Shown here in pieces: positions 14,871-22,418 of a DNA stretch of 48,526 nt (within the stretch, counting starts at the first letter, position 1; each line of letters begins with the position of its first letter). A program made the position numbers and the translations under genes. The notes below the pieces were generated by a model. It saw only the letters and a list, made by a program, of their open reading frames with translations, was not told where the DNA came from and ran no database searches. Source of the DNA: Deltaproteobacteria bacterium (GTDB taxonomy: Bacteria > Desulfobacterota > Syntrophia > Syntrophales > UBA2210); NCBI GenBank assembly GCA_019313695.1, contig JAFDAS010000012.1, positions 1 to 48,526 on the forward strand. The letters run 5' to 3'.

Positions 14871-16094
14871 ATGCACTTCCAATTAGCCTGGCGAAATATC
14901 TGGCGAAACCCGAAGCGGACTGTGGTTATCATGACCGCGATTATTATCGGAGTTTGGAGCATGATTTTTCTGGGTGCACTTATGAGAGGAATCTCCGATG
15001 GGATGGTCCGAAACGGTATCGCCACCCTCACCGGACATATCCAGGTTCACCATAAAGGTTATCGAAACGACCCTGTTGTTGAAAACAGTATGATCGATCC
15101 GGAGGTAGTGAAGACGGCCATGGAAAGGGTTCTTCCTGCCGGCGCTCAGTGGGCCTCCAGAGTCAGGGTCAATGCCGTCGCGAATAACGCCAGGCACACG
15201 GCAGGTGTCACCTTCGTGGGAATTGACCCGGCGCGGGAGGCCAGGATCTCGTTCATCGGAAAGGCGGTCACAGAAGGACGTTACCTCAGAGATGATGACA
15301 AATACGGAATTGTGGCAGGCAAGGCGCTGGTGGACAAGTTTGAGACCAAATTGGGTCGCAAGATTATTATGATGTCACAGGATACCGACCGGGAAATAGC
15401 CTCCCGGGCCTTTCGTATTGTCGGAATTTTCGAGGCTGAAATGCAGTCCACGGAAAAGCAGTTTATCTTTGTGACCAAGACGGCTGCTCAGCACATGCTG
15501 AAGTTGGAAAACGGTATTTCCGAGATATCCATTATCCTTCCTGATCAAGAGGGAGTCAAACAGGTGGCCGATAATTTGCGGGCCGCTGTGCCCTCTGCCG
15601 ATTATGAGGTTCAGACATGGCGGGAGTTGTTACCATTAATCACTGCATATCTGGCCATCTATGACGGGTTTATGTACATATGGTTTATAGTGGTTTTTAT
15701 TGCCATGGGCTTCGGCATCGTCAACACCACGCTGATGGCCGTGTTTGAAAGGATACGGGAGTTTGGCCTGTTTAAAGCATTGGGTATGAAACCGCGGTGG
15801 ATTATCAAGGAGGTTTTAGCGGAGTCGTTTTTTATCCTTCTTATCGGTACGGCTATTGGAAATGTCCTGAGCTTTTTAAGCGTGTTTGCCCTGTCCGGCA
15901 ACGGCATCGATCTTTCTGCCCTCGCCTCCGGTTTGGAATTTGCCGGCATGTCCAGGATAATTTATCCTGCTATCTACAGCCATGATGTAATCGTCGCCAA
16001 CCTGGTGGTATTCATCCTGGGTCTTCTGGTGAGCGTTTACCCGGCTGTTAAAGCGGCAAGATTTACGCCGGTGGAGGCCCTGACACACACCTGA
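14871..16094 (+). CDS. FtsX/LolC-type ABC transporter permease (second)
   Basis: A 407-residue paralogue of the preceding permease, with the same plan: AWRNIWRNPKRT, a periplasmic domain with VTFVGIDPAREARISFIGKAV (the first permease has the related VVGIDPVREAGV), FERIREFGLFKALGMKPRW and a closing VYPAVKAARFTPVEAL. The two probably form a LolC-LolE-like heterodimer. GGGGGACACC precedes the ATG. The next gene, the ATPase, is 100 bp downstream across a hairpin. Confidence 0.9.
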   Translation: MHFQLAWRNIWRNPKRTVVIMTAIIIGVWSMIFLGALMRGISDGMVRNGIATLTGHIQVHHKGYRNDPVVENSMIDPEVVKTAMERVLPAGAQWASRVRVNAVANNARHTAGVTFVGIDPAREARISFIGKAVTEGRYLRDDDKYGIVAGKALVDKFETKLGRKIIMMSQDTDREIASRAFRIVGIFEAEMQSTEKQFIFVTKTAAQHMLKLENGISEISIILPDQEGVKQVADNLRAAVPSADYEVQTWRELLPLITAYLAIYDGFMYIWFIVVFIAMGFGIVNTTLMAVFERIREFGLFKALGMKPRWIIKEVLAESFFILLIGTAIGNVLSFLSVFALSGNGIDLSALASGLEFAGMSRIIYPAIYSHDVIVANLVVFILGLLVSVYPAVKAARFTPVEALTHT

Positions 16095-16111
16095 AATTTT
16101 GCGGGTTGCGA

Positions 16112-16177
16112 GTTTCGTGTTGCGAGTTGAAAAAATCATTACCCGTAACTCGAAATACGCAACTCGTAGCACGAAAC
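16112..16177. repeat. Hairpin between the permease and ATPase genes
   Basis: GTTTCGTGTTGCGAGTT (16112-16128) pairs with AACTCGTAGCACGAAAC (16161-16177) with two mismatches across 32 nt. GTTGCGAGTT also occurs at 16105-16114. It sits in the only sizeable gap of the exporter operon and could attenuate or stabilise the mRNA, or be another dispersed repeat. Confidence 0.7.
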
Positions 16178-16194
16178 ACTTTTGGAGATATAAT

Positions 16195-16878
16195 ATGAAC
16201 ATCGTGGAATGCGCCGACGTTAAAAAGACCTATCAGCAGGGAAAGATTGTAGTCACCGCCCTTGGCGGTGTGAGTCTGTCCATAGAGAAAGGGGGTTTTG
16301 TGGCCCTGGCCGGGCCCTCGGGATCAGGCAAAACCACCATGCTGAATATTATCGGTGGTCTGGATTCGGCTGATTCCGGGCGTGTCACCGTGAATGGAAG
16401 CACTCTGGGTAAAATGAACCAGTCGGAACTGGCCAGCTTACGTTTACACAATATAGGGTTTGTATTCCAGGCCTATAACCTTATCCCGGTTCTGTCGGCG
16501 CTGGAAAACGTGGAGTTTGTCATGCTTCTCCAGGGTGTTCCTCCGGCTGAACGACGTGAAAGAGCAAAAAACATACTGGATGACGTTGGTTTGGAAGATA
16601 CATACAACAGGCGTCCGGCAGAGATGTCAGGCGGGCAGCAGCAGAGGGTGGCCGTTGCGCGGGCCATCGTGTCCGACCCGGCCATCGTGCTGGCGGATGA
16701 ACCCACGGCCAACCTGGATTCCAAAACAGGTCAGGGCCTTCTGGAAATGATGAAGGAAATGAACGAGAAGAAAAAAGTCACATTTATCTTCTCCACCCAT
16801 GATAAAATGGTCATGGATTATGCCCGCCGACTTGTCCTGATCAGGGACGGACTGGTGGCGGGTGACGAGATCCGGTAA
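16195..16878 (+). CDS. LolD/MacB-type ABC transporter ATP-binding protein
   Basis: A 227-residue ATPase with Walker A GPSGSGKT (40-47), Q-loop FVFQAYNLIPVLSALENVEF, signature MSGGQQQR (144-151), Walker B IVLADEP (164-170) and a switch His in FSTHD. The AENV-like region after the Q-loop and the short length place it with LolD/MacB/FtsE-type subunits that pair with FtsX-fold permeases. The ATG at 16195 is chosen because GGAGATATA precedes it and homology starts there; an upstream in-frame ATG at 16099 would only add the hairpin sequence. It should energise the two permeases upstream. Confidence 0.93.
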   Translation: MNIVECADVKKTYQQGKIVVTALGGVSLSIEKGGFVALAGPSGSGKTTMLNIIGGLDSADSGRVTVNGSTLGKMNQSELASLRLHNIGFVFQAYNLIPVLSALENVEFVMLLQGVPPAERRERAKNILDDVGLEDTYNRRPAEMSGGQQQRVAVARAIVSDPAIVLADEPTANLDSKTGQGLLEMMKEMNEKKKVTFIFSTHDKMVMDYARRLVLIRDGLVAGDEIR

Positions 16879-16890
16879 CTCCTTTTAATC

Positions 16891-17280
16891 TGTCATTCCC
16901 GCGAAGGCGGGAATCCATACGCTATCCCCGCGAAAGCGGGGAGACATGACGTGACGTGCGTTAATGAAACATTTATATTCTTGCGAGCAGAAAAAACGGA
17001 ACTTTGTATGTCGGTGTGACCAGTGATTTACTCAAGAGGATTTATGAGCACAAACAGAATCTTATAGATGGATTTACGAAAAAATATAATGTGCATACTC
17101 TTGTGTATTATGAGACACATAACGATATACGGGAAGCTATTACAAGAGAAAAGCAGATAAAGAAATGGAACAGGAAGTGGAAAATGAGGCTTATTGAAGA
17201 AATGAATTCTGAATGGAGAGATTTATATTACTGAGATAGTTTGAACATGTTTCTGGATTCCCGCCTTCGCGGGAATGACA
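16891..17280 (+). mobile_element. 390-bp unit: GIY-YIG gene inside perfect 27-bp inverted repeats
   Basis: The left arm 16891-16917 and right arm 17254-17280 are exact reverse complements over 27 bp; each starts (reading inward) TGTCATTCCCGCGAAGG and is itself a hairpin. A second hairpin, ATCCCCGCGAAAGCGGGGA, follows the left arm at about 16923-16941. Between the arms is only the GIY-YIG nuclease frame. The arms are the same sequence as the inner hairpins of the family 1 repeats elsewhere in the window. The layout resembles a minimal autonomous element with its non-autonomous derivatives. No target-site duplication could be assigned. Mobility is inferred. Confidence 0.6.
16964..17234 (+). pseudogene. 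Small GIY-YIG endonuclease with an apparent one-base frameshift near its start
   Basis: The main frame gives TLYVGVTSDLLKRIYEHK, VYYETHNDIREAITREKQIK and WKMRLIEEMN-SEWRDLYY, a typical ~90-residue stand-alone GIY-YIG nuclease. The expected start, ATGAAACAT at 16964-16972, is one base out of frame; dropping one T of 16972-16974 yields MKHYILASRKNGTLYVG, exactly the family N-terminus with both the YIL and YVG strands. As it stands, the only in-frame initiation codon is a TTG at 17004, which would lose the first motif half. It is either a recently broken gene or a sequencing error in a T run. These proteins are presumed DNA nucleases. It lies inside inverted repeats. Confidence 0.75.
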
Positions 17281-17348
17281 ATAATGATGGCGCATTCGAG
17301 GGAATGACATCATTAGTAAATTTTCAGAAAGACCGGTTCTTGTGCGTT

Positions 17349-18746
17349 ATGATCCAGCTTTTTTACGAAAGAACCAAAATTTTTATCCTCCTTTCATTCC
17401 TCCTCGCAGTTGTTTTGTTAACCTGCATCGGCTCGTCATCTTCATGGGCATCATCGTCTTTCCCGAATGAATCACCTCCTGCTGCATCAAAAAATAAAAC
17501 CACCACTCCCGATCCCTGGTATAAGGATATTGATGACCAGTGGGGTGGCCACGCGAAGGTCAGGGGCTCCGTTTTATGGCCTGACGGCGAGTCATATTTC
17601 CAGCCGGTGGGCACTGATCCCTGCTATGACGGGTCCTCTGAGATGCGGCTCAAAAACAAGCTTTTCTTCGGGAATCGGGGAATTTTCGAAACCCACTACG
17701 AAGCTGTTTTTTCAGGTGGAGATACACGGCGTAAGGAAAAGGAGCTGGAGCGGCTTTACCCGGGTCTTTCCAGCGCCGGTTTGGTGGCCGGAGGTCCTCC
17801 GAGTGATAAACGGCGCTTGATGGACTTGACGAAGACGATTGATGAAAATGATAACCAGATCCTCTATCACCGTCTGGATCGACTCTCTCTGACACTGATG
17901 CCGGAGTGGGGTGTTGTCCGCATCGGTCGTCAGGCAGTTACCTGGGGAAACGGCTTTCTCTTTAACCCGATAGACCTTTTTAATCCATTTTCGCCATCGG
18001 ATATTGAACGGGAGTATAAGATCGGAGATGATATGATATACACCCAATTTCCCGTGAATAAAGTGGGTGACTTTCAATTCCTCTATGTGCCAAGACGTGA
18101 ATTGACGAGTGGAGATGTGAAATGGGACCAGTCCTCCCTGGCGGGAAAGCTGCATTTCGCCCGGGGTTCAACAGAGTTCGACGTAATGGCAGCCATGCAC
18201 TATCGGGATACGGTGGTGGGATTAGGCAGTACCGGATACCTTGGAAATACTGCCTGGCGTCTGGATTGTACATGGACTTTCCTTGACGAAGATCACGGCG
18301 CGGGTGATTACCTGTCGGTGGTGGCAAATATTGATTACTCCTGGGCATGGTGGAAAAAGAATTTTTACGGATATCTGGAATACTACTTTAATGGTCTCTG
18401 CCACGACCGGTACGCGGAGGCATGGACTGATCCCGATATTGCCGGGCGTATCGGCCGGGGAGAACTGTTTACTCTGGGGCGAAATTATCTGAGCGGTCAT
18501 ATCAGAATGGAACTTCACCCGCTGTTCAACGTCTATTTGACTGCAATCAGCAACCTGGGTGATCTTTCGGGATTATTACAGCCTCGCGCTGCGTGGGATA
18601 TGACTCAGAACACACAGATCACCCTGACGGGCAATATCTATTATGGCGGTAGAGACACAGAGTACGGCGGGTATAAAATAAGTGGTGTCAGCTTTCTCAA
18701 CAAGCCCTCAGACAGCGCTTATCTCTGCCTCACATATTATTTTTAG
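17349..18746 (+). CDS. Outer-membrane beta-barrel protein of the exporter cluster
   Basis: A 465-residue protein with an N-terminal signal segment (FILLSFLLAVVLLTCIGSSSSWA) and a long region of alternating aromatic and polar residues ending in LCLTYYF, the C-terminal aromatic signature of outer-membrane barrels. WGVVRIGRQAVTWGNGFLFNPIDLFNPFSP resembles a block in DUF1302-like and related barrel proteins of deltaproteobacteria. The ATG at 17349 is chosen; upstream in-frame codons only translate the flanking repeat (DSRLRGND). No clear ribosome-binding site precedes it. It follows the LolA-like/permease/ATPase genes and may be the outer-membrane end of that pathway. Its function is inferred from context. 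Confidence 0.75.
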   Translation: MIQLFYERTKIFILLSFLLAVVLLTCIGSSSSWASSSFPNESPPAASKNKTTTPDPWYKDIDDQWGGHAKVRGSVLWPDGESYFQPVGTDPCYDGSSEMRLKNKLFFGNRGIFETHYEAVFSGGDTRRKEKELERLYPGLSSAGLVAGGPPSDKRRLMDLTKTIDENDNQILYHRLDRLSLTLMPEWGVVRIGRQAVTWGNGFLFNPIDLFNPFSPSDIEREYKIGDDMIYTQFPVNKVGDFQFLYVPRRELTSGDVKWDQSSLAGKLHFARGSTEFDVMAAMHYRDTVVGLGSTGYLGNTAWRLDCTWTFLDEDHGAGDYLSVVANIDYSWAWWKKNFYGYLEYYFNGLCHDRYAEAWTDPDIAGRIGRGELFTLGRNYLSGHIRMELHPLFNVYLTAISNLGDLSGLLQPRAAWDMTQNTQITLTGNIYYGGRDTEYGGYKISGVSFLNKPSDSAYLCLTYYF

Positions 18747-18752
18747 AAGGAA

Positions 18753-18868
18753 TCGTAAAAAGTCAAAATATGCACAATTTTGTCATTCCCGTGAAAACGG
18801 GAATCCAGTTTTTCGGTGCTTAGCCCTCCATGGATTCCCGCCTACGCGGGAATGACAGACTTTTACGA
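18753..18868. repeat. Family 1 repeat, two-hairpin copy
   Basis: It runs from TCGTAAAAAGTC (18753-18764) to GACTTTTACGA (18858-18868, one T short). The first inner hairpin has arms TTCCCGT and ACGGGAA (about 18786-18802); the second arm pair is TTCCCGCC/GCGGGAA (about 18834-18852). It is followed by TCAAACTTTGAC (18874-18885), which recurs after the next copy (19014-19025). Confidence 0.85.
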
Positions 18869-18889
18869 GTGTATCAAACTTTGACGAAC

Positions 18890-19007
18890 TCGTAAAAAGT
18901 CCCAAAAACGTCATGCCGGACTTGATCCGGCATCCAGAACATATTGAAATTACTGGATTCCGACTTCCGCCGGAATGACAAAAAATGGTGTTTTCTGACT
19001 TTTTACT
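18890..19007. repeat. Family 1 repeat, variant with GTCATGCCGGA arm
   Basis: It begins TCGTAAAAAGTC (18890-18901) and ends GACTTTTTACT (18997-19007), in tandem with the previous copy. Its interior (GTCATGCCGGAC...GATCCGGCATCC, then AACATATTGAAATTACTGGA) is nearly the same as the copy at 25056-25197. These two copies fill most of the 409-bp gap before the CoA-disulfide reductase gene. Confidence 0.85.
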
Positions 19008-19155
19008 GCTTTGTCAAACTTTGACTCTTCTCTATTTATCTTTTTTCCTGTTCCGGTTACTGTTCGCGCTTGCGGACAAGCCGGTTTGACAGTTTAGATT
19101 GAATGATTATAATTACACGCAATGTTTTAATATAAAACTGAGGAAGGATATGATT

Positions 19156-20856
19156 ATGGCACAGAAAAAAAGAATTATTGTAATCGGCGGTTCCGCCGCG
19201 GGACCAAAGGCTGCAGCGAAAGCGCGCAGGTTGGATTATGATGCGGATATAGTGATACTACAAAAGGATCCGGATCTGTCCATGGCCTCCTGCGGATATC
19301 CATACTATGTCGGAGGCTATTTTGATGACAGGAATATGCTTTTGTGCACAGCGACAGGTGTGACAAGAGATCCTGTGTTTTATCTCAACGCAAAGGGAAT
19401 AGAGGCGAGAACAAACACCGAAGTAACAGCGATAGACAGGAAAAACAAAACAGTGGCATACACGAATCTGCTGACGGGTGAGGCAGGCACGCTCGAGTAT
19501 GACAAACTTATTATTGCCACGGGTGCTGTTCCCAGAATACCTCCCATTCCCGGTACTGATTTTGAAGGTATTACTACGTTACAGTCCATGAAAGATGCCG
19601 ATTTTCTGCGGGGAGTAAGGGAGGAACAGAAAATCAAGAAAGCGGTGATCATTGGTGGAGGATTGATAGGAATTGAAACCTGTGAAGCGCTCCAGCTGGC
19701 GGGCATTGATATTACAGTAGTCGAGCTGCTGCCACAGCTCCTGACATTCCTTGACTGGGAGCTTGCAAAACTTGTTGAGAATCATGTCAGAAGCAAAGGA
19801 GCAAATGTTATTACCGACAACGGTATTGTCGAATTTCAGGGTGAAGATGGCAGGCTGACCGGCATAAAGCTTCAAAATGGCGCTGAATTGCCCTGCGAGC
19901 TGGCGGTAGTGGCTATTGGCGTAATTCCAAATACACGACTTGCAAGGGAAGCAGGTTTAAAGGCAGGTGAGACAGGCGGTATTGAAGTTAATGAATATAT
20001 GCAGACCTCCGACCCCGATATTTATGCAGTGGGTGACTGTGTTGAATCATACAACATTATCACGGGGAGAAAGGTGCACGCACCGTTTGGCGACCTTGCC
20101 AATCTGCAGGGACGTGTGGCGGGAGAGAATGCGGCATCGGGCAACAACGTTACTTTCCCCGGGACCATTCAGACGGGAATATGCAAGGTGTTTGATTTTT
20201 CGGCAGGTTCAACAGGATTGTCTGAAACTGTAGCAGGAAAACTGGATTATGATGACATTATAACTGTAATAAATGCAAGTCCGGATAAACCCGGTTTCAT
20301 GGAAGGGGAACTCCTTGTAACTAAAATGGTTGCAGACAGAAAAACGGGCAAGGTTCTCGGAGCCCAGTGTGTCGGTCCGGGTGATGTAAGCAGGCAGATT
20401 TCCCAGTGGGCGATGGCTATTAAAGGTGATTTTACCGTTGAGGATCTTGTTAATGCCGACCTGCCGTATGCACCCCCTTTTTCACTTGCGATAGATCATT
20501 TTATAGCCACAGTCCACATTATGCAGAATAAGATGAAGGGCAGGATGAATGGTATCTCTGCAATAGAGGTTAAAAAGAAACTGGACAACAATAAAACTCC
20601 TTTTATCCTTGACACAAGAGGACCCGACGAATACGAAGAGATGCGCCTGGGTATTGGTGAGACCGTCATTCCACTCGGTGCACTGCGAAAGAGACTCAAT
20701 GAGCTGCCTGAGGACAAGGATAAAGAGATCATCTGTTTCTGCAAGATATCATTGAGAGGATACGAATCTGCCCTTGTCCTGGAAGCCAATGGCTGGAAGA
20801 ATGTAAAGGTTATGGAAGGCGGCATTATGGCCTGGCCGTATGGGCGCGAGAAATAA
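19156..20856 (+). CDS. CoA-disulfide reductase-like flavoprotein fused to a rhodanese domain
   Basis: A 566-residue protein. Residues 1-450 form a FAD/NAD(P)H disulfide oxidoreductase: FAD motif VIGGSAAGPKAA, active Cys46 in MASCGYPYYVGG, NAD motif IIGGGLIGIETCEAL, second FAD motif DIYAVGDCVE and a dimerisation domain. Residues about 470-566 are a rhodanese domain with catalytic Cys529 in CFCKISLRGY. This fusion is known from CoA-disulfide/polysulfide reductases (CoADR-Rhd, Npsr type), which reduce CoA persulfide or polysulfide. The ATG at 19156 has AGGAAGG eight bases upstream; the ATG at 19150 would be too close. Adjacent ArsR, thioredoxin and CcdA/TlpA genes support a thiol/sulfane-sulfur role. 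Confidence 0.92.
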   Translation: MAQKKRIIVIGGSAAGPKAAAKARRLDYDADIVILQKDPDLSMASCGYPYYVGGYFDDRNMLLCTATGVTRDPVFYLNAKGIEARTNTEVTAIDRKNKTVAYTNLLTGEAGTLEYDKLIIATGAVPRIPPIPGTDFEGITTLQSMKDADFLRGVREEQKIKKAVIIGGGLIGIETCEALQLAGIDITVVELLPQLLTFLDWELAKLVENHVRSKGANVITDNGIVEFQGEDGRLTGIKLQNGAELPCELAVVAIGVIPNTRLAREAGLKAGETGGIEVNEYMQTSDPDIYAVGDCVESYNIITGRKVHAPFGDLANLQGRVAGENAASGNNVTFPGTIQTGICKVFDFSAGSTGLSETVAGKLDYDDIITVINASPDKPGFMEGELLVTKMVADRKTGKVLGAQCVGPGDVSRQISQWAMAIKGDFTVEDLVNADLPYAPPFSLAIDHFIATVHIMQNKMKGRMNGISAIEVKKKLDNNKTPFILDTRGPDEYEEMRLGIGETVIPLGALRKRLNELPEDKDKEIICFCKISLRGYESALVLEANGWKNVKVMEGGIMAWPYGREK

Positions 20857-20897
20857 AAAATAACGGGCAGGCCCGGAAAATGTTTATGTTCATCCAC

Positions 20898-20943
20898 TTG
20901 ACAATCCGCGATAGAATGAGTATATATTGAAAGTAGAATATAT
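20898..20943 (+). promoter_or_regulatory. Promoter and operator palindrome of the arsR-type gene
   Basis: TTGACA (20898-20903), 17-bp spacer and TATATA (20921-20926) form a near-consensus sigma-70 promoter. Overlapping its -10 is an interrupted palindrome: ATATATT (20922-20928) and AATATAT (20937-20943) separated by 8 bp. An ArsR/SmtB dimer binding here would block RNA polymerase, so autorepression is likely. The sequence is clear and the regulatory role inferred. Confidence 0.65.
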
Positions 20944-20968
20944 CATAGTTTTTATATAGAGGTGATAT

Positions 20969-21259
20969 GTGGGTAACGTGGATTATGAGAAGATGTCGGA
21001 GTTTTTCAAGACACTGGGAAATGCCACCAGATTGAGAATAGTAAAGAAACTTGCGGAGGGTGAAAAGTGCGTGGGGGCTGTGGAAGACTGTGTGCATGCA
21101 AGCCAGGCGAATATCTCACAGCACCTTACAATACTTAAAGGACAGGGTATTGTCGATTGCCGCAAGGAAAAGAATATGAGATGTTACTATCTCAAGAGGC
21201 CTGAATTCATAAAGGGTATTCTGAGCCTGATAGAAGAAGAGGAACATGACAGGCATTGA
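20969..21259 (+). CDS. ArsR/SmtB-family repressor with four cysteines
   Basis: A 96-residue winged-helix repressor. FFKTLGNATRLRIVKKLAEGEKCVGAV is the ArsR start, and ASQANISQHLTILKGQGIVDCRKEKNMRCYYL gives the recognition helix and wing. Cysteines lie at 34, 41, 64 and 72. Persulfide sensors of this family (SqrR, BigR) use one Cys near 41 and another in the C-terminal part; here the second conserved position is not obvious, so metal sensing (the CxxD-like KCVGAVEDC region) is also possible. Start is GTG at 20969 after GAGGTG. The gene sits between CoADR-rhodanese and thioredoxin genes, favouring sulfur or redox control. Confidence 0.85.
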   Translation: MGNVDYEKMSEFFKTLGNATRLRIVKKLAEGEKCVGAVEDCVHASQANISQHLTILKGQGIVDCRKEKNMRCYYLKRPEFIKGILSLIEEEEHDRH

Positions 21260-21321
21260 GTCCATGTTTCACGATACCATTAATAAAAAACAACGTAATA
21301 ACGTAATCAGGAGGCAAAGAA

Positions 21322-21663
21322 ATGGAAAAATTTATGGATAATCCGGATAGTCCGGTTGTTGTGACCGATGACAACATCAGTGAAGCGATAGCGAAGTACC
21401 CGTTTCTGGTTGTCGATTGCTGGGCCGAGTGGTGCGGTCCGTGCAAGATGATGGGTCCAGTCCTTGATAAACTCGCGAAAGACCATCAGGGAGATATCGT
21501 GTTTGCCAAGCTTGATGTGGACGGCAATAATGAAACCGCGTCAAAGTTTGGTATCCGTTCCATACCCGATCTTCTGGTCTTCAAGGACGGGGAGAAGGTG
21601 GGAGATATCATCGGCGCCATGCCGGAAAATGTACTGCTGGAAAAGATCAACGCGTACAAGTAA
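21322..21663 (+). CDS. Thioredoxin
   Basis: A 113-residue cytoplasmic thioredoxin with the active site WCGPC (Cys38, Cys41), the cis-proline loop GIRSIPDLLVF and the usual FKDGEKVGDIIGA strand. The residue after the cis-Pro is Asp instead of the common Thr. GGAGGCAAAGAA precedes the ATG. It is followed within 40 bp by a CcdA-type membrane protein and a TlpA-like protein, an arrangement that would pass electrons from thioredoxin through CcdA to the periplasm. Confidence 0.93.
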   Translation: MEKFMDNPDSPVVVTDDNISEAIAKYPFLVVDCWAEWCGPCKMMGPVLDKLAKDHQGDIVFAKLDVDGNNETASKFGIRSIPDLLVFKDGEKVGDIIGAMPENVLLEKINAYK

Positions 21664-21698
21664 AAAACGGGGGCGGGGTCAGTTGGGAGACTCTACCA

Positions 21699-22418
21699 AT
21701 GATTGAGAATCTTCTCGGAAATCCGGATGCTTACATTCATGGCGCGTTTTACATGGCCGTTCTTGCCGCTTATCTTGGGGGAGTATTGACCAGTTTTACG
21801 CCCTGCGTCTATCCGGTGATTCCTATCACTGTCGCTTATATAGGGGCACGCAGCAGCTCTTCCAGGACAAAGGGTTTTTTGCTTTCCATAGTTTATGTTC
21901 TCGGTATGGCCGCGGTATATACAGCCCTGGGTGGTTTCACCGCCCTGACCGGAAAATTATTCGGGCAGATCCAGACAAGCCCCTGGATATACCTTATAGT
22001 AGCCAATATATGTATCCTCATGGGACTTTCCATGTTGGGGGTATTTATGTTTTCTATTCCCATGCCTCAGTTTCTGGCCGGATTCCGGCCGAAGGAGAAA
22101 AGAGGGGGGGTTGTAGGGAGTTTTCTTGTGGGAGCGGTATCGGGACTTATAATAGGTCCCTGTACCACGCCGATATTAGCTGTTTTGCTGAGCCTCATTG
22201 CTGCCAGGCAGAGCGCGGTTTTCGGTATGAGCCTCATGTTTGTATTTGCTATAGGCATGGGAACGTTGCTTATTATTGTGGGGACTTTTTCCAGTCTCCT
22301 TTCAAATATCCCCAAATCAGGGTTGTGGATGACGAGGATTAATAAAATATTTGGCTGGATACTGATAGGTATGGGGGAATATTTTTTGCTCAAGGCGGGA
22401 GGAATGTTATGGCTTTAA
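21699..22418 (+). CDS. ccdA: CcdA/DsbD-type transmembrane electron carrier
   Basis: A 239-residue polytopic protein with six predicted membrane helices. The two redox cysteines are in TSFTPCVYPVIPIT (Cys36) and IGPCTTPIL (Cys155), each in the symmetric TM1/TM4 positions of CcdA and the DsbD membrane domain. It moves reducing equivalents from cytoplasmic thioredoxin to periplasmic thiol proteins used in cytochrome c maturation or disulfide repair. It overlaps the downstream TlpA-like gene by 10 bp and follows thioredoxin by 35 bp, so source and recipient are encoded on either side. Confidence 0.92.
   Translation: MIENLLGNPDAYIHGAFYMAVLAAYLGGVLTSFTPCVYPVIPITVAYIGARSSSSRTKGFLLSIVYVLGMAAVYTALGGFTALTGKLFGQIQTSPWIYLIVANICILMGLSMLGVFMFSIPMPQFLAGFRPKEKRGGVVGSFLVGAVSGLIIGPCTTPILAVLLSLIAARQSAVFGMSLMFVFAIGMGTLLIIVGTFSSLLSNIPKSGLWMTRINKIFGWILIGMGEYFLLKAGGMLWL

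Noticed and set aside
17241-17348. N-terminal extension of the barrel protein (MNMFLDSRLRGND...)
   Set aside because: This is a translation of the hairpin repeat; the signal peptide begins after the ATG at 17349.
18753-19007. Repeated hairpins as a possible CRISPR array
   Set aside because: The units are inverted hairpins of unequal length with no regular spacer pattern, and no cas gene is present.
19099-19155. Upstream start of the CoA-disulfide reductase
   Set aside because: The FAD motif begins just after the ATG at 19156, and the ribosome-binding site AGGAAGG fits that start.
20857-20880. GGGC-ag-GCCC hairpin as terminator after the reductase gene
   Set aside because: The stem is only four base pairs and no T-run follows.
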